Below, one piece after another: positions 27,949 to 38,112 of a stretch of 50,362 bases of DNA (the stretch's first letter is position 1; each line of letters opens with the position of its first letter). The position numbers and the translations under genes were made by a program. Source of the stretch: Gammaproteobacteria bacterium (GTDB taxonomy: Bacteria; Pseudomonadota; Gammaproteobacteria; JAJFKG01); NCBI GenBank assembly GCA_021773335.1, contig JAJFKG010000007.1, positions 1-50,362 on the forward strand, read 5' to 3'. Under the pieces are notes generated by a model that did no database searches, was not told the DNA's origin, and saw only the letters and a program-made list of their open reading frames with translations.

Positions 27949-30609
27949 ATGGCGAAAAATAATACCCAGTCACCACGTACTATTTATCTGAAAGATTACA
28001 CGCCCCCCGCCTATTGGATTGATGCGGTAGACCTCTATATCGACATTCATAACGATGCTACTAATGTTACCACGACGCTTAATATGCGCCGCAACCCGGA
28101 TTACGCCAGTGCCACTACGCCGCTGGATTTACACGGTGACGAAGTCGAACTCGTGTCACTGGCGATAGATGGGGAAAAATTAGCCGCCGCTGAGTACCAA
28201 GTCACGGCTGAAGGTTTAACCATCAAATCAGTCCCTGAACAATTCGTGCTAACTATCGAAAACACCATCAAGCCACAGGAAAATACGGCATTATCGGGTT
28301 TATACAAATCAAAAAGTATGTATTGCACGCAATGTGAAGCCCACGGCTTTCGACGCATTACTTATTTTCTTGACCGCCCCGATGTAATGGCCAAATACAC
28401 TACAACAATTGAGGCAGACAAAGCCAGTTGCCCAGTTTTACTTGCCAATGGCAATAGGTTGGATCAAGGGCAGAGTAGTGATCCTTCCCGACATTGGGCC
28501 AAGTGGGAAGACCCTTTCAAAAAGCCATCGTATCTGTTCGCCATGGTTGCTGGTGATTTAGTGAAGATCGAAGATAGTTATACCACTGCTTCTGGACGTG
28601 AAGTTGCTTTACAAATCTTTGTTGAAAACGGCAATGAAGATAAATGTCAACATGCCATGCAAGCACTACAAAAATCCATGCGCTGGGATGAAGAAAATTT
28701 TGGACGCGAATACGATCTCGATATCTACATGCTAGTTGCTGTTGGCGACTTCAATATGGGTGCCATGGAAAATAAAGGGTTAAATATTTTTAACACTAAA
28801 TATGTCCTCGCTAAACCTGAAACTGCGACTGACCGTGATTATCAAGGTGTAGAATTGGTGGTTGCGCATGAATACTTTCACAATTGGACAGGTAACCGCG
28901 TCACTTGTCGCGATTGGTTTCAATTGAGTTTAAAAGAGGGGCTGACAGTTTTTCGCGAACAATTATTTACTGAAGATCAAACCTCAGTGCCAGTATGCCG
29001 TATCGAACAAGCCAAGACCATTCGTTCTGCACAATTTTCACAAGATGCAGGCCCAATGGCACATCCCATTCGGCCTGATGCCTATGTTGAAATCAATAAT
29101 TTTTATACTGTTACGGTTTATAATAAAGGTGCCGAAGTTATTCGTATGCTGCGTACTTTGGTGGGCAAAGCGGGTTTTCGTAAAGGTATGGACTTGTATT
29201 TTGAACGCCACGATGGCCAAGCGGTGACAACGGATGACTTTGTTGCTGCGATTGCCGATGCTAACCAAGTTGATCTATCACAGTTTTTATTATGGTATTC
29301 ACAAGCAGGCACGCCCGTGATCACTGCCAAAACCAATTATGATGCAAGCAAGCAAGAATACACCTTTGAGCTTAGCCAGCATTGTCCAGCCACACCTGGC
29401 CAGCCCGAGAAAAAACCTTTTCATATGCCATTTGCAGTGGGTTTGCTCGATGAAAATGGTGAGGATATGGCGCTGCAACTAAGTGACGAATCACAAGCCG
29501 GAGTTGATGGGCGGGTGCTTGAATTACGTGAAACAACACAGCAGTTTACGTTTATCAACGTGCCGCATCGGCCCGTGCCGTCCTTATTACGCAATTTCAC
29601 GGCGCCAGTGAAGTTAGCGTATGCTTACAGCGTAGATGAATTGGCGTTTCTATTCGCTCATGACAGTGACCCTTACAATCGTTGGGAAGCAGGACAGCAA
29701 TTACTAGCAAGTACCTTATTTGATTTATTAGAAAAACAGAAACAAGGCCAAACACCACAATTGCCAGAAAATGTCGCTACTGCTTATCGCAAAATTTTAA
29801 GCGATGAAAGCATCGAAAAAACCTTACGCGCGCATCTGTTAATGCTGCCTAGTGAAACCTATTTGGCTGAGCAAGTTGATATCATCGATGTTGATGGCAT
29901 TCACCGCATGCGCCGTTTTATTCAAGAACAGTTAGCGCTGCAACTGCAAGACGTATGGCATGAGTTTTACCAATATAATAAGGCCGCTGGCCCGTATTCC
30001 AATGATGCCGAAGCCATGCGTCAGCGTTGTTTGAAAAATCTGTGCTTAGCTTACCTCGCCCAAATCGATGATGGTGGGACACATGAGTTGTTAATGCAAC
30101 AGTTTACGCAAGCCGATAATATGACAGATAGTATTGCTGCATTGAGTGCGTTAGCAGACATTGATTGTCCGCAACGTGAAACAGCATTAGCGCAATTCTA
30201 TCAACGTTGGACCGATGAAGATTTAGTGTTAGATAAGTGGTATGCAATACAGGCAACGTCATGTTTGCCGGATAGACTCACTGAAGTGCAGCGCTTAATG
30301 CAAGATAAAACCTTTGATATTAAAAACCCTAATCGTATGCGTGCACTGATCGCTGCATTTTGCACGGGCAACCAAGTACAATTCCATGCTGCTGACGGAG
30401 CGGGCTATGTTTTCTTAACCGAGCAAATCCTGCATATCGATGGCTTTAATCCGCAAATGGCTGCACGCCTTATGGAACCTTATACGCGTTGGCGTAAGTT
30501 TGATGATGAACGCCAGAAGCTGATGCAAGCGCAACTCAAGCACATCGTGGAGCGGGCTCAATTATCTAAAGATGTGTATGAAATTGCGGCGAAGAGTCTA
30601 GAATTTTAA
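27949..30609 (+). CDS. pepN: aminopeptidase N (M1 family)
   Basis: Cytoplasmic zinc aminopeptidase that trims N-terminal residues from peptides; 886 residues, close to E. coli PepN (870). The exopeptidase motif GAMEN is at 271-275 and the zinc site is HEYFHNW (H307, E308, H311) with the third ligand E330 in LKEGLTVFREQ. The four-domain M1 layout can be followed to the C-terminal helical domain (about 550-886). A ribosome site gagg precedes ATG 27949. With the peptide importer and the M17 aminopeptidase in this window it fits growth on peptides. Confidence 0.97.
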   Translation: MAKNNTQSPRTIYLKDYTPPAYWIDAVDLYIDIHNDATNVTTTLNMRRNPDYASATTPLDLHGDEVELVSLAIDGEKLAAAEYQVTAEGLTIKSVPEQFVLTIENTIKPQENTALSGLYKSKSMYCTQCEAHGFRRITYFLDRPDVMAKYTTTIEADKASCPVLLANGNRLDQGQSSDPSRHWAKWEDPFKKPSYLFAMVAGDLVKIEDSYTTASGREVALQIFVENGNEDKCQHAMQALQKSMRWDEENFGREYDLDIYMLVAVGDFNMGAMENKGLNIFNTKYVLAKPETATDRDYQGVELVVAHEYFHNWTGNRVTCRDWFQLSLKEGLTVFREQLFTEDQTSVPVCRIEQAKTIRSAQFSQDAGPMAHPIRPDAYVEINNFYTVTVYNKGAEVIRMLRTLVGKAGFRKGMDLYFERHDGQAVTTDDFVAAIADANQVDLSQFLLWYSQAGTPVITAKTNYDASKQEYTFELSQHCPATPGQPEKKPFHMPFAVGLLDENGEDMALQLSDESQAGVDGRVLELRETTQQFTFINVPHRPVPSLLRNFTAPVKLAYAYSVDELAFLFAHDSDPYNRWEAGQQLLASTLFDLLEKQKQGQTPQLPENVATAYRKILSDESIEKTLRAHLLMLPSETYLAEQVDIIDVDGIHRMRRFIQEQLALQLQDVWHEFYQYNKAAGPYSNDAEAMRQRCLKNLCLAYLAQIDDGGTHELLMQQFTQADNMTDSIAALSALADIDCPQRETALAQFYQRWTDEDLVLDKWYAIQATSCLPDRLTEVQRLMQDKTFDIKNPNRMRALIAAFCTGNQVQFHAADGAGYVFLTEQILHIDGFNPQMAARLMEPYTRWRKFDDERQKLMQAQLKHIVERAQLSKDVYEIAAKSLEF

Positions 30610-30767
30610 ATCGTAGAGTGGCTTTCATGTGCTCAGCGACTATTTTGTCAACGGAAGCCACATTGAACCAATGAGTCATTTATTGCTTTTAAGCGCTTCA
30701 CAAGGTGAAGCGATTAAAACTGTCGTTCCGCTAATCTATTGATAATAAAGAAATTAATTCTAATGCG

Positions 30768-30800
30768 CCTTGATGCGCGCTATGCGCTTATCAAGGCTAC
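30768..30800 (-). repeat. single REP family A unit
   Basis: A 33-base unit ccttgatgcgcg...cttatcaaggctac with intact outer stem and CTAC end, in the 242-base gap between the convergent pepN and ETF-QO genes. A perfect 8-bp-arm hairpin (cgcttcac/gtgaagcg, 30694-30712) lies upstream of it, without a T-run on either strand. Confidence 0.8.
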
Positions 30801-30851
30801 GCTAGGCTTGGAAGGTTTCGCACAAGAGGTTGAGTCGGGATGGACCTCCTG

Positions 30852-32477
30852 TCACATATTGGGATAGTTAGGTCCACCTCCACCTTCCGGCGGTACCCAG
30901 TTAATGTTTTGAGTTGGATCTTTGATATCGCACGTCTTACAGTGCACACAGTTTTGCGCATTGATTTGCAAGCGTGGCTCGCCACCTTCGGTGACGATTT
31001 CATACACACCAGCAGGGCAGTAGCGTTGTTCCGGTGCATCGTAGTTTTCGAGATTAATGTCAATTGCGACATTGGGATTTTGTAATTGCAAATGACACGG
31101 TTGGTTTTCTTCATGGTTAGTATTGGAAATATAAACTGAAGACAATTTATCAAAGGTTAATACACCATCGGGTTTTGGATAATCGATCTTATCGCATTCA
31201 TCTTTGTGCTTGAGGCAGCAGTGGTCTGCATGTGTCTTTAACGTCCAAGGCGCTTTACCACGTAAGATATAAGTATCTAAGGCGGCATAAGCTAAACCAA
31301 ACCATAAACCACGGGTGAAAGCAGGGCGGATATTACGGGCTTTATAGAGTTCTTCCCACACCCACGATTGTTTGAGCTTTTCGGGGTAGGTGAGGGCTTC
31401 ATGCTGATCATCAGCGTTTAATATCTCAAAAATCCCTTCAGCAGCCAGCATGCCCGATTTCATCGCCGTATGATTGCCTTTGATCTTCGGTACATTCAAA
31501 AAGCCGGCTGCACAACCGACGATAACACCACCGGGAAACGTCAATTTTGGCAAGGCTTGTAAACCACCTTCATTCAAGGCGCGTGCACCATAGCTAATGC
31601 GCCGCCCACCGGCAAAGATATCTTTGAGCGCAGGGTGTGTTTTAAAACGCTGAAATTCATCGTAGGGACTTAAGTATGGATTTTCATAATCCAAGCCAAT
31701 CACAAAGCCGACTGCGACTTGGTTATTTTCTAAGAAATATAAAAATGATCCGCCATAAGTCTTGCTATCTAAAGGCCAACCAAGCGTATGCATTACCGTG
31801 CCCGCCTTGTGTTTGGCTGGATCAATTTCCCATAATTCTTTGATTCCGAGGCCATAAGTTTGTGGCTGCGCATCAGCACGTAAATCATAACGGTTGAATA
31901 AGCGTTTCGTCAGTGAACCGTGACAACCTTCGGCAAATACCGTTTGCTTGGCTCTCAATTCCATACCCGCTTGATAGTTCGCGGTATGTTCACCATCTTT
32001 GCCAATGCCCATATCCCCAGTGAGAATACCGCAGACTTTATCATTGCCATCATAAAGCACATCCACCGCAGCAAAACCCGGATAAATGTCGATCCCCATA
32101 GCTTCCGCTTGTGCGCTTAGCCAGCGACATAAATTCCCTAAGCTAATAATATAATTACCTTGATTGTGCATTTGCGCCGGTGTGGGTAAGCGCCAAGCTT
32201 TTTTGCGACTCAGAAAAATAAACTGGTCATCGCTCACAGGCGTGTTCAACGGTGCGCCACGTTCTTGCCAATCGGGGAATAATTCATTGAGCGCGCGCGG
32301 CTCAAAGACGGCGCCAGAGAGGGAATGTGCGCCGATTTCAGAGGCTTTATCGATCACACAAATACGCATATCGCGTTGTTGTTTTTCGGCTAACTGCTTT
32401 AAGCGAATCGCTGTGCTCAGCCCGGCAGGACCAGCACCGACAATCACCACATCAAATTCCATCGCCTCTCTTTCCAT
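30852..32477 (-). CDS. electron transfer flavoprotein-ubiquinone oxidoreductase
   Basis: Passes electrons from reduced ETF to the quinone pool at the inner membrane face. ATG 32477 is chosen for its ggagag ribosome site, giving 541 residues (family about 550); the frame is open to 32528. Near the N terminus the FAD dinucleotide-binding motif VVIVGAGPAGLSTAIRL is clear. The C-terminal 4Fe-4S domain shows RYCPAGVYEI, then NCVHCKTCDIKDP and the closing NINWVPPEGGGGPNYPNM. It is divergent from etfB-etfA, its electron donor, with 181 bases between starts; co-regulation is likely. A REP unit lies beyond its 3' end. Confidence 0.96.
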   Translation of the reverse strand: MEREAMEFDVVIVGAGPAGLSTAIRLKQLAEKQQRDMRICVIDKASEIGAHSLSGAVFEPRALNELFPDWQERGAPLNTPVSDDQFIFLSRKKAWRLPTPAQMHNQGNYIISLGNLCRWLSAQAEAMGIDIYPGFAAVDVLYDGNDKVCGILTGDMGIGKDGEHTANYQAGMELRAKQTVFAEGCHGSLTKRLFNRYDLRADAQPQTYGLGIKELWEIDPAKHKAGTVMHTLGWPLDSKTYGGSFLYFLENNQVAVGFVIGLDYENPYLSPYDEFQRFKTHPALKDIFAGGRRISYGARALNEGGLQALPKLTFPGGVIVGCAAGFLNVPKIKGNHTAMKSGMLAAEGIFEILNADDQHEALTYPEKLKQSWVWEELYKARNIRPAFTRGLWFGLAYAALDTYILRGKAPWTLKTHADHCCLKHKDECDKIDYPKPDGVLTFDKLSSVYISNTNHEENQPCHLQLQNPNVAIDINLENYDAPEQRYCPAGVYEIVTEGGEPRLQINAQNCVHCKTCDIKDPTQNINWVPPEGGGGPNYPNM

Positions 32478-32658
32478 CAATCTCTCCAGTTGATTATTTA
32501 TTGGACACGCTGTATGCTTTTTTCGCAAAAGCCAGGATAAACAGGTTGTCTATATTGACCTCGTGTCTATTTAACGTCAAGATTCCCCGAATTTTTTCAC
32601 TATTTGGTCTGTCTCAGTTTTGACCATGGCCAAATTGATTTAACAACGTGAGGAAGCT

Positions 32659-33408
32659 ATGAAAGTTTTAGTCGCAGTCAAGCGCGTGGTTGATTATAAC
32701 GTCAAAGTCCGGGTTAAAGCTGACCACAGCGGCGTTGAGACCGCCAACGTTAAAATGTCGATGAATCCCTTCGATGAAATCGCCGTTGAAGAAGCGGTGC
32801 GTTTAAAAGAAAAGGGTAGTGTCACGCAAATCACTGTCGTTTCGATTGGCCCGACGCAATGCCAAGAAACGTTACGTACTGCTCTAGCGCTAGGTGCCGA
32901 CAAGGCCATCTTGGTTCAGAGCGACGATGAGTTACAACCCTTGGCGGTTGCCAAAACTCTGCAAGCGGTGGTCAAACAAGAAAACCCAAATGTAGTGATT
33001 CTCGGCAAGCAAGCCATCGACGGCGATAATAATCAAGTTGGCCAAATGCTCGCGGCTTTGCTCGATTGGCCTCAAGGTACTTTTGCTTCTGAGTTATTCC
33101 TCGAAGGTGAGCAAGTACAAGTTACACGTGAAATCGATGGTGGACTCGAAACACTTGCTCTACAGTTGCCAGCCATTGTGACTACCGATTTGCGCCTCAA
33201 TGAACCGCGTTATGCTTCATTACCGAATATCATGAAAGCTAAGAAAAAACCGCTGGACACGTTGAACCTCGCTGAGTTAGGCGTAGACACAGCTCCACGT
33301 TTAGAGACCATTAAAGTAGAACCACCGCCACAACGTCAGGGCGGTATTAAGGTCGCAGACGTCGATGAGCTGTTAGATAAACTAAAAAACGAAAAGAAGG
33401 TGATCTAA
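32659..33408 (+). CDS. etfB: electron transfer flavoprotein beta subunit
   Basis: Small ETF subunit of 249 residues, the usual length, which carries AMP and, with EtfA, accepts electrons from acyl-CoA dehydrogenases. Visible are [19 protein letters not shown] at the N terminus, the recognition-loop region [12 protein letters not shown] (near 133-144) and [20 protein letters not shown] (near 177-196), the ETF-beta signature region. The ribosome site gagga precedes ATG. The stop codon overlaps the etfA start by one base (taatg). Confidence 0.97.
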   Translation: MKVLVAVKRVVDYNVKVRVKADHSGVETANVKMSMNPFDEIAVEEAVRLKEKGSVTQITVVSIGPTQCQETLRTALALGADKAILVQSDDELQPLAVAKTLQAVVKQENPNVVILGKQAIDGDNNQVGQMLAALLDWPQGTFASELFLEGEQVQVTREIDGGLETLALQLPAIVTTDLRLNEPRYASLPNIMKAKKKPLDTLNLAELGVDTAPRLETIKVEPPPQRQGGIKVADVDELLDKLKNEKKVI

Positions 33409-34337
33409 TGACAGTTTTAGTAATTGCCGAACACGATAATCAAAATCTTGCGCGTTGCACCTTGCACAGTGTGACTGCCGCACAACAACTGCATGATCAA
33501 GTGCATCTTTTAGTGATTGGGTATCAGTGTGCTAGCGTTGCCGAACAAGCCAGCCAAGTGCTTGGGGTTAACAAAATCGTATGTGCCGATGCAGCGTGTT
33601 ATGAACATCCGCTGGCAGAAAATATGGCGGCGCTGATTGTAGCCATCGCCAAAGGTTATACCCATATCCTCACACCGGCAAGCACCTTTGGTAAAAACTT
33701 TATGCCACGCGTCGCTGCGTTATTAGACGTAGCACAGATCTCTGATGTCATCAAAATCGAAGATGCTCAAACCTTTGTACGTCCTATTTATGCCGGTAAT
33801 GTGATTGCGACGGTGCGTAGTAAAGACAGCGTCAAAGTGCTCACCGTACGTGGTACGGCTTTTGATTGTGCTGCCGCAGAAGGTGGCAGCGCGACGATTG
33901 AAGCCCTCGATAATGCCATCGAAAGTGCTCATTCAAGCTATGTGAAACGTGAACTTACTCAGTCTGAACGCCCTGAGTTAACTGATGCACGTGTCGTGAT
34001 TTCAGGCGGACGCGGCTTGCAAAGTGGCGAAAATTTCAAACTATTGGAGCAACTAGCGGACAAGCTGAATGCGGCCATTGGTGCTTCGCGTGCCGCAGTT
34101 GATGCGGGTTACGTGCCCAATGATTATCAAGTCGGCCAAACCGGCAAGATAGTTGCGCCGGACTTATACATCGCCATCGGTATTTCTGGCGCGATTCAAC
34201 ATTTGGCAGGGATGAAAGACAGTAAAGTCATTGTCGCCATCAATAAAGATGAAGAAGCACCGATATTTCAGGTTGCGGATTATGGTTTAGTGGCCGATTT
34301 ATTTGATGTGTTGCCACAACTGATTGAAAAATTATAA
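33408..34337 (+). CDS. etfA: electron transfer flavoprotein alpha subunit
   Basis: Large ETF subunit, 309 residues, binding FAD in the C-terminal domain. The characteristic FAD region is seen from about 195: [51 protein letters not shown] and [20 protein letters not shown]. It is translationally coupled to etfB and followed by ald after 11 bases, so an etfB-etfA-ald unit is likely. FadE encoded at 41697 is a probable electron donor and ETF-QO the acceptor. Confidence 0.97.
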   Translation: MTVLVIAEHDNQNLARCTLHSVTAAQQLHDQVHLLVIGYQCASVAEQASQVLGVNKIVCADAACYEHPLAENMAALIVAIAKGYTHILTPASTFGKNFMPRVAALLDVAQISDVIKIEDAQTFVRPIYAGNVIATVRSKDSVKVLTVRGTAFDCAAAEGGSATIEALDNAIESAHSSYVKRELTQSERPELTDARVVISGGRGLQSGENFKLLEQLADKLNAAIGASRAAVDAGYVPNDYQVGQTGKIVAPDLYIAIGISGAIQHLAGMKDSKVIVAINKDEEAPIFQVADYGLVADLFDVLPQLIEKL

Positions 34338-34348
34338 CGGAGAATTGT

Positions 34349-35467
34349 ATGTTGATAGGTGTTCCAACCGAAGTAAAAAACCGCGAATATCGCGTTGGTT
34401 TAGTCCCAGCAAGTGTCAGTGAATTGACTCATCGTGGCCATCATGTCTTAGTGCAAAGCGGGGCCGGTGAAGGTATTGGCATCAGTAATCAGGAATACAT
34501 TGATGCTGGCGCTGACATTGCCGATGATGCCGAAACTGTATTCGCCAAAGCCGAAATGATTATTAAAGTCAAAGAGCCACAAGCTGAAGAATGTAAGCGT
34601 TTGCGCGAAGGGCAAGTATTATTCACCTATTTACATTTAGCCCCCGATCCTCAACAAGCAAATTTATTGAAAGAATCGGGTTGCACAGCGATTGCATATG
34701 AAACGGTGACGAGCGATCGTGGCGGTTTACCCTTATTGTCGCCCATGAGTGAGGTTGCAGGGCGTTTGTCTATCCAAAAGGGTGCGCAATGCTTGGAGAA
34801 AGCTTTGGGTGGTATTGGTATTTTGCTGGGTGGTGTCCCTGGCGTAGCCCCCGGCAATGTTGTCGTTGTGGGTGGTGGTGTCGTGGGTACCAATGCGGTG
34901 CGCATGGCCATGGGTAAAGAAGCACATGTGACTGTGCTGGATAAATCACTCGACCGCCTCAAAGAGTTGGATCTACAGTTCGGCGCTAAACTCAATACCA
35001 TTTATTCGACTCGTGGCACGATTGAAGAGTATGTGATGGACGCTGACTTAGTCGTCGGTGCTGTGTTGGTACCTGGAGCTGCGGCACCTAAGCTTGTCAG
35101 TAGAGAGATGGTGAGTAAGATGCGTCCGGGTTCTGTTATGGTCGATGTAGCGATCGACCAAGGTGGTTGCTTTGAAACTTCACGCCCAACGACGCATGCT
35201 GAACCCACGTATGAAGTCGATGGTGTCGTCCACTATTGTGTGACGAATATGCCAGGCTCAGTACCACGTACGGCGACATTTGCCCTCAATAATGCAACCA
35301 TGCCGTTTGTTTTGAATCTCGCTAACAAAGGCCCCAAGCAAGCAATGTTGGCTGATCCGCATTTGCTGAATGGTTTAAATGTCCATCGTGGGCGCATCAC
35401 TCATGCAGCCGTAGGTGAGGGTCTTGGCGAAACGTACCTCTCCGCTAGGGAAGCCCTATTGGCGTAG
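34349..35467 (+). CDS. ald: alanine dehydrogenase
   Basis: NAD-dependent interconversion of L-alanine and pyruvate plus ammonium, feeding alanine carbon into central metabolism. The 372-residue product is of standard length and keeps the family residues R15 (REYRVGLVP), K75 (IIKVKEPQ) and H96 (YLHLAPD); the Rossmann nucleotide site is VVVVGGGVVGTNA (near 170-182). The ribosome site cggaga lies before ATG. Its place directly after etfA is not the usual genomic context and suggests co-expression with electron-transfer genes during amino acid and lipid catabolism. Confidence 0.96.
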   Translation: MLIGVPTEVKNREYRVGLVPASVSELTHRGHHVLVQSGAGEGIGISNQEYIDAGADIADDAETVFAKAEMIIKVKEPQAEECKRLREGQVLFTYLHLAPDPQQANLLKESGCTAIAYETVTSDRGGLPLLSPMSEVAGRLSIQKGAQCLEKALGGIGILLGGVPGVAPGNVVVVGGGVVGTNAVRMAMGKEAHVTVLDKSLDRLKELDLQFGAKLNTIYSTRGTIEEYVMDADLVVGAVLVPGAAAPKLVSREMVSKMRPGSVMVDVAIDQGGCFETSRPTTHAEPTYEVDGVVHYCVTNMPGSVPRTATFALNNATMPFVLNLANKGPKQAMLADPHLLNGLNVHRGRITHAAVGEGLGETYLSAREALLA

Positions 35468-35510
35468 TGAGAGCAGCCTTTGTCGCGATACCAACAATAG
35501 GAGCCACTGC

Positions 35511-36920
35511 ATGTTTGCATTCTACTTAAAAAGCACTAAAGACAAATCAATTCCGCTTATACTCGTGCAAACAGATGAATATGCTAGCTGGTTAAAAGCG
35601 CAGAGCGAGACTGCACAGCAATGGCTACAGACGAATCAATTTATGGCTAAAGCCCATAGCCATTGTTTACTCCCTCATGCAAATGGACAACTCCAAGCAG
35701 TGATTGTTGGCGTCGAAGATCTGCACAGTTGGTGGTCTTTGTCGCACTTACCTAAGCTATTACCCACGGCTGTTTACCAGATTGATGTTGCTGCCAGCAG
35801 CCCAGCTATCGAGGTTGCCGCGAGGGCTGGCGACGCCTTGAATCGCTTAGTTGCATCATGGGGCTTAGGTGCATATGAATTTAATGAGTATCGCCCCTCA
35901 GCTATAACTACTGTTGCACAGTTACTCTTGCCGAATGATTTAGATTTCGCACCAGTCGACAATCTAGTGCAAGCGACATTTCTTGTCCGTGATTTGATTA
36001 ATACTCCAACTGAACACCTGGGACCAGCGCAACTCGCACAACACGCAGCCGATTTGGCGCGTAACTATGGTGCGACCGTCGAAACCATTATCGGCGATGA
36101 TTTGCTCGCAAAAAAATATCCCGCTATTCATGCAGTAGGGCGCGCGAGTGCACAAGCACCGCGTTTGATCGATATGCGTTGGGGACAGAGCAAGCATCCT
36201 CTGCTTGTATTGGTGGGTAAAGGCGTTTGTTTTGATACGGGTGGCTTAGATCTTAAATCTGCGAGTGGCATGGCTATCATGAAAAAAGATATGGGTGGTG
36301 CTGCGCATGTCTTAGGTTTAGCACGCATGATCATGGCGGCACAATTGCCGATTCAATTGCGCGTGTTAATTCCAGCGGTAGAAAATTCAGTGTCTGCCAA
36401 CGCCTATCGCCCCGGCGATGTGATCCCCACACGTAAAGGTCTGCAAATAGAAATCACTAATACCGATGCTGAAGGGCGTATGGTTTTAGCTGATGGTTTG
36501 TGTGAAGCGAGTAGTGCCAAAGCCAAGCTTATTATCGATTTTGCGACGTTAACGGGTGCAGCACGTGTTGCTTTAGGCACACAAATCCCGGTGTTTTTCA
36601 CTAATAATGATCAAGCCGCAGCACAGTTGCACCAAGCTGCCATACGTGCAGATGAGTTAGTGTGGCGTTTACCTTTGCATAAACCTTATCGTAGTATGCT
36701 CGATAGTCGTATCGCTGACATGAAAAATTCCCCTGAGCAGGCTTATGGCGGTGCTATTGCAGCAGGTTTATTCTTGCAAGAATTTGTCGAGACTGATATT
36801 CCCTGGTTTCACTTCGATGTGATGGCGTGGAATATTAGCAGTGAACCAGGTCGTCCTGAGGGCGGTGAAGCCATGGGTTTGCGTGCTGCTTTCGAATTTA
36901 TTCGTGATTATTTTGCATGA
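35511..36920 (+). CDS. leucyl aminopeptidase family (M17) peptidase
   Basis: Two-metal aminopeptidase of 469 residues. ATG 35511 follows aggag (35499-35503); the frame is open from 35415 but that would overlap ald. Metal and catalytic residues are visible: K237 and D242 (GKGVCFDTGG), D260 (MKKDMGGAA), D319 and E321 with R323 in NTDAEGRM (317-324), the family signature with Met in the last place. The N-terminal domain is shorter than in E. coli PepA (503), so the protein is closer to the PepB-like short forms. It lies 43 bases after ald and probably in the same transcript. Its 3' end overlaps the radical SAM gene on the opposite strand by 13 bases. Confidence 0.92.
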   Translation: MFAFYLKSTKDKSIPLILVQTDEYASWLKAQSETAQQWLQTNQFMAKAHSHCLLPHANGQLQAVIVGVEDLHSWWSLSHLPKLLPTAVYQIDVAASSPAIEVAARAGDALNRLVASWGLGAYEFNEYRPSAITTVAQLLLPNDLDFAPVDNLVQATFLVRDLINTPTEHLGPAQLAQHAADLARNYGATVETIIGDDLLAKKYPAIHAVGRASAQAPRLIDMRWGQSKHPLLVLVGKGVCFDTGGLDLKSASGMAIMKKDMGGAAHVLGLARMIMAAQLPIQLRVLIPAVENSVSANAYRPGDVIPTRKGLQIEITNTDAEGRMVLADGLCEASSAKAKLIIDFATLTGAARVALGTQIPVFFTNNDQAAAQLHQAAIRADELVWRLPLHKPYRSMLDSRIADMKNSPEQAYGGAIAAGLFLQEFVETDIPWFHFDVMAWNISSEPGRPEGGEAMGLRAAFEFIRDYFA

Positions 36921-38011
36921 TAGTTTTGTAAGCGTATCGGAACACGCTTGCGGCCCCAATCACCAACCGCGCCCATGAAAATGCCACTGCAGCTTGCGCC
37001 ACAAGCTAGGCAATGACCATCATCACTCAGGTTATAGGCACTAATGATATGCCAATCGCGCACGATCAATGGTTTTTTACAGTGATGGCAAAAAGTCGTA
37101 CCACCTTCAAGATCGTGTACATTGCCCGTGTAAGCGTAACGAATGCCATTTTTTATCGCAATTTCACGCGCCATAGTGAGTGATTGCTGTGGCGTGCGCG
37201 GCTTGTCCATCATTTTCCAATCGGGATGAAAGGCGGTGAAATGCATCGGTACATCGGGGCCGAGGTTGTCCATAACCCACCGTGTCATTTCTTCAATTTC
37301 GGCTGGAGAGTCATTTTCACCAGGAATAATCAAGGTGGTTAATTCAAACCAGACATCGGTTTCATGTTTTAAATAGACAATCGTATCGAGTACTGGTTGT
37401 AGGTGCGCGCCAGTGAGCTTGTAATAAAAGCGTTCGCTAAAGGCTTTTAAATCGACATTTGCCGCATCCATATGTCGATAGAATGCTTCACGTGGGCCAT
37501 CACCATTGATATAACCCGCAGTGACAGCGACGGTTTGGATGTCATAGGCATGGCAGGCTTGTGCTGCATCGATGGCGTATTCCATAAAAATTACTGGGTC
37601 ATTGTAAGTAAAGGCGATACTTTTACAGCCTAATTCATGCGCAGCACGCGCGATATTTTCGGGCATTGCCGCATCGGCAAGGGTATCGAATTCACGTGAT
37701 TTACTGATATCCCAATTTTGGCAGAATTTACAGGCGAGATTACAGCCAGCGGTGCCAAAGGAGAGTACAGGAGTACCTGGCAAAAAGTGGTTTAACGGTT
37801 TTTTCTCAATGGGATCAATACAATATCCGCTAGAGCGTCCGTAGGTCGTCAAGACAACTTGGTTGTCTTGATTAGCACGGACAAAGCACAAACCGCGCTG
37901 GCCTTCACGCAAGCGACAATTACGCGGGCACACATCGCATTGAATGCGACCATCATCCAATTTGTGCCAATATTTTGTCGGAAATGCTTCAGGTGGTTTA
38001 CGCATATCCAT
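36908..38011 (-). CDS. amrS: AmmeMemoRadiSam system radical SAM enzyme (AmrS)
   Basis: Radical SAM protein of 367 residues. The N-terminal segment CDVCPRNCRLREGQRGLC (near 25-42) is the Cys-rich motif shared with PFL-activase-like AmrS proteins; the radical SAM cluster motif CNLACKFC (near 90-97) follows, then NDPVIFMEYAIDAA. A C-terminal Cys-rich region with CHHCKKPL and CLACGASCSG may bind metal. The family always occurs with Memo and AMMECR1 domain proteins, here the divergent gene 101 bases away. The reaction is not established. ATG 38011 has agagg at nine bases; ATG 38005 is possible. Confidence 0.93.
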   Translation of the reverse strand: MDMRKPPEAFPTKYWHKLDDGRIQCDVCPRNCRLREGQRGLCFVRANQDNQVVLTTYGRSSGYCIDPIEKKPLNHFLPGTPVLSFGTAGCNLACKFCQNWDISKSREFDTLADAAMPENIARAAHELGCKSIAFTYNDPVIFMEYAIDAAQACHAYDIQTVAVTAGYINGDGPREAFYRHMDAANVDLKAFSERFYYKLTGAHLQPVLDTIVYLKHETDVWFELTTLIIPGENDSPAEIEEMTRWVMDNLGPDVPMHFTAFHPDWKMMDKPRTPQQSLTMAREIAIKNGIRYAYTGNVHDLEGGTTFCHHCKKPLIVRDWHIISAYNLSDDGHCLACGASCSGIFMGAVGDWGRKRVPIRLQNYHAK

Positions 38012-38112
38012 GTTGATTTGCCTCTAGCTGAATAAATTACTCTATACTTAAGTATAGGCGATTAGCGCTATAATATTATCAAATTCAGACTGTTAACTTA
38101 GAGCAAAATGCA

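Noticed and set aside
30694..30712. hairpin as terminator for pepN or ETF-QO
   Set aside because: Perfect 8-bp arms, but no T-run follows on either strand.
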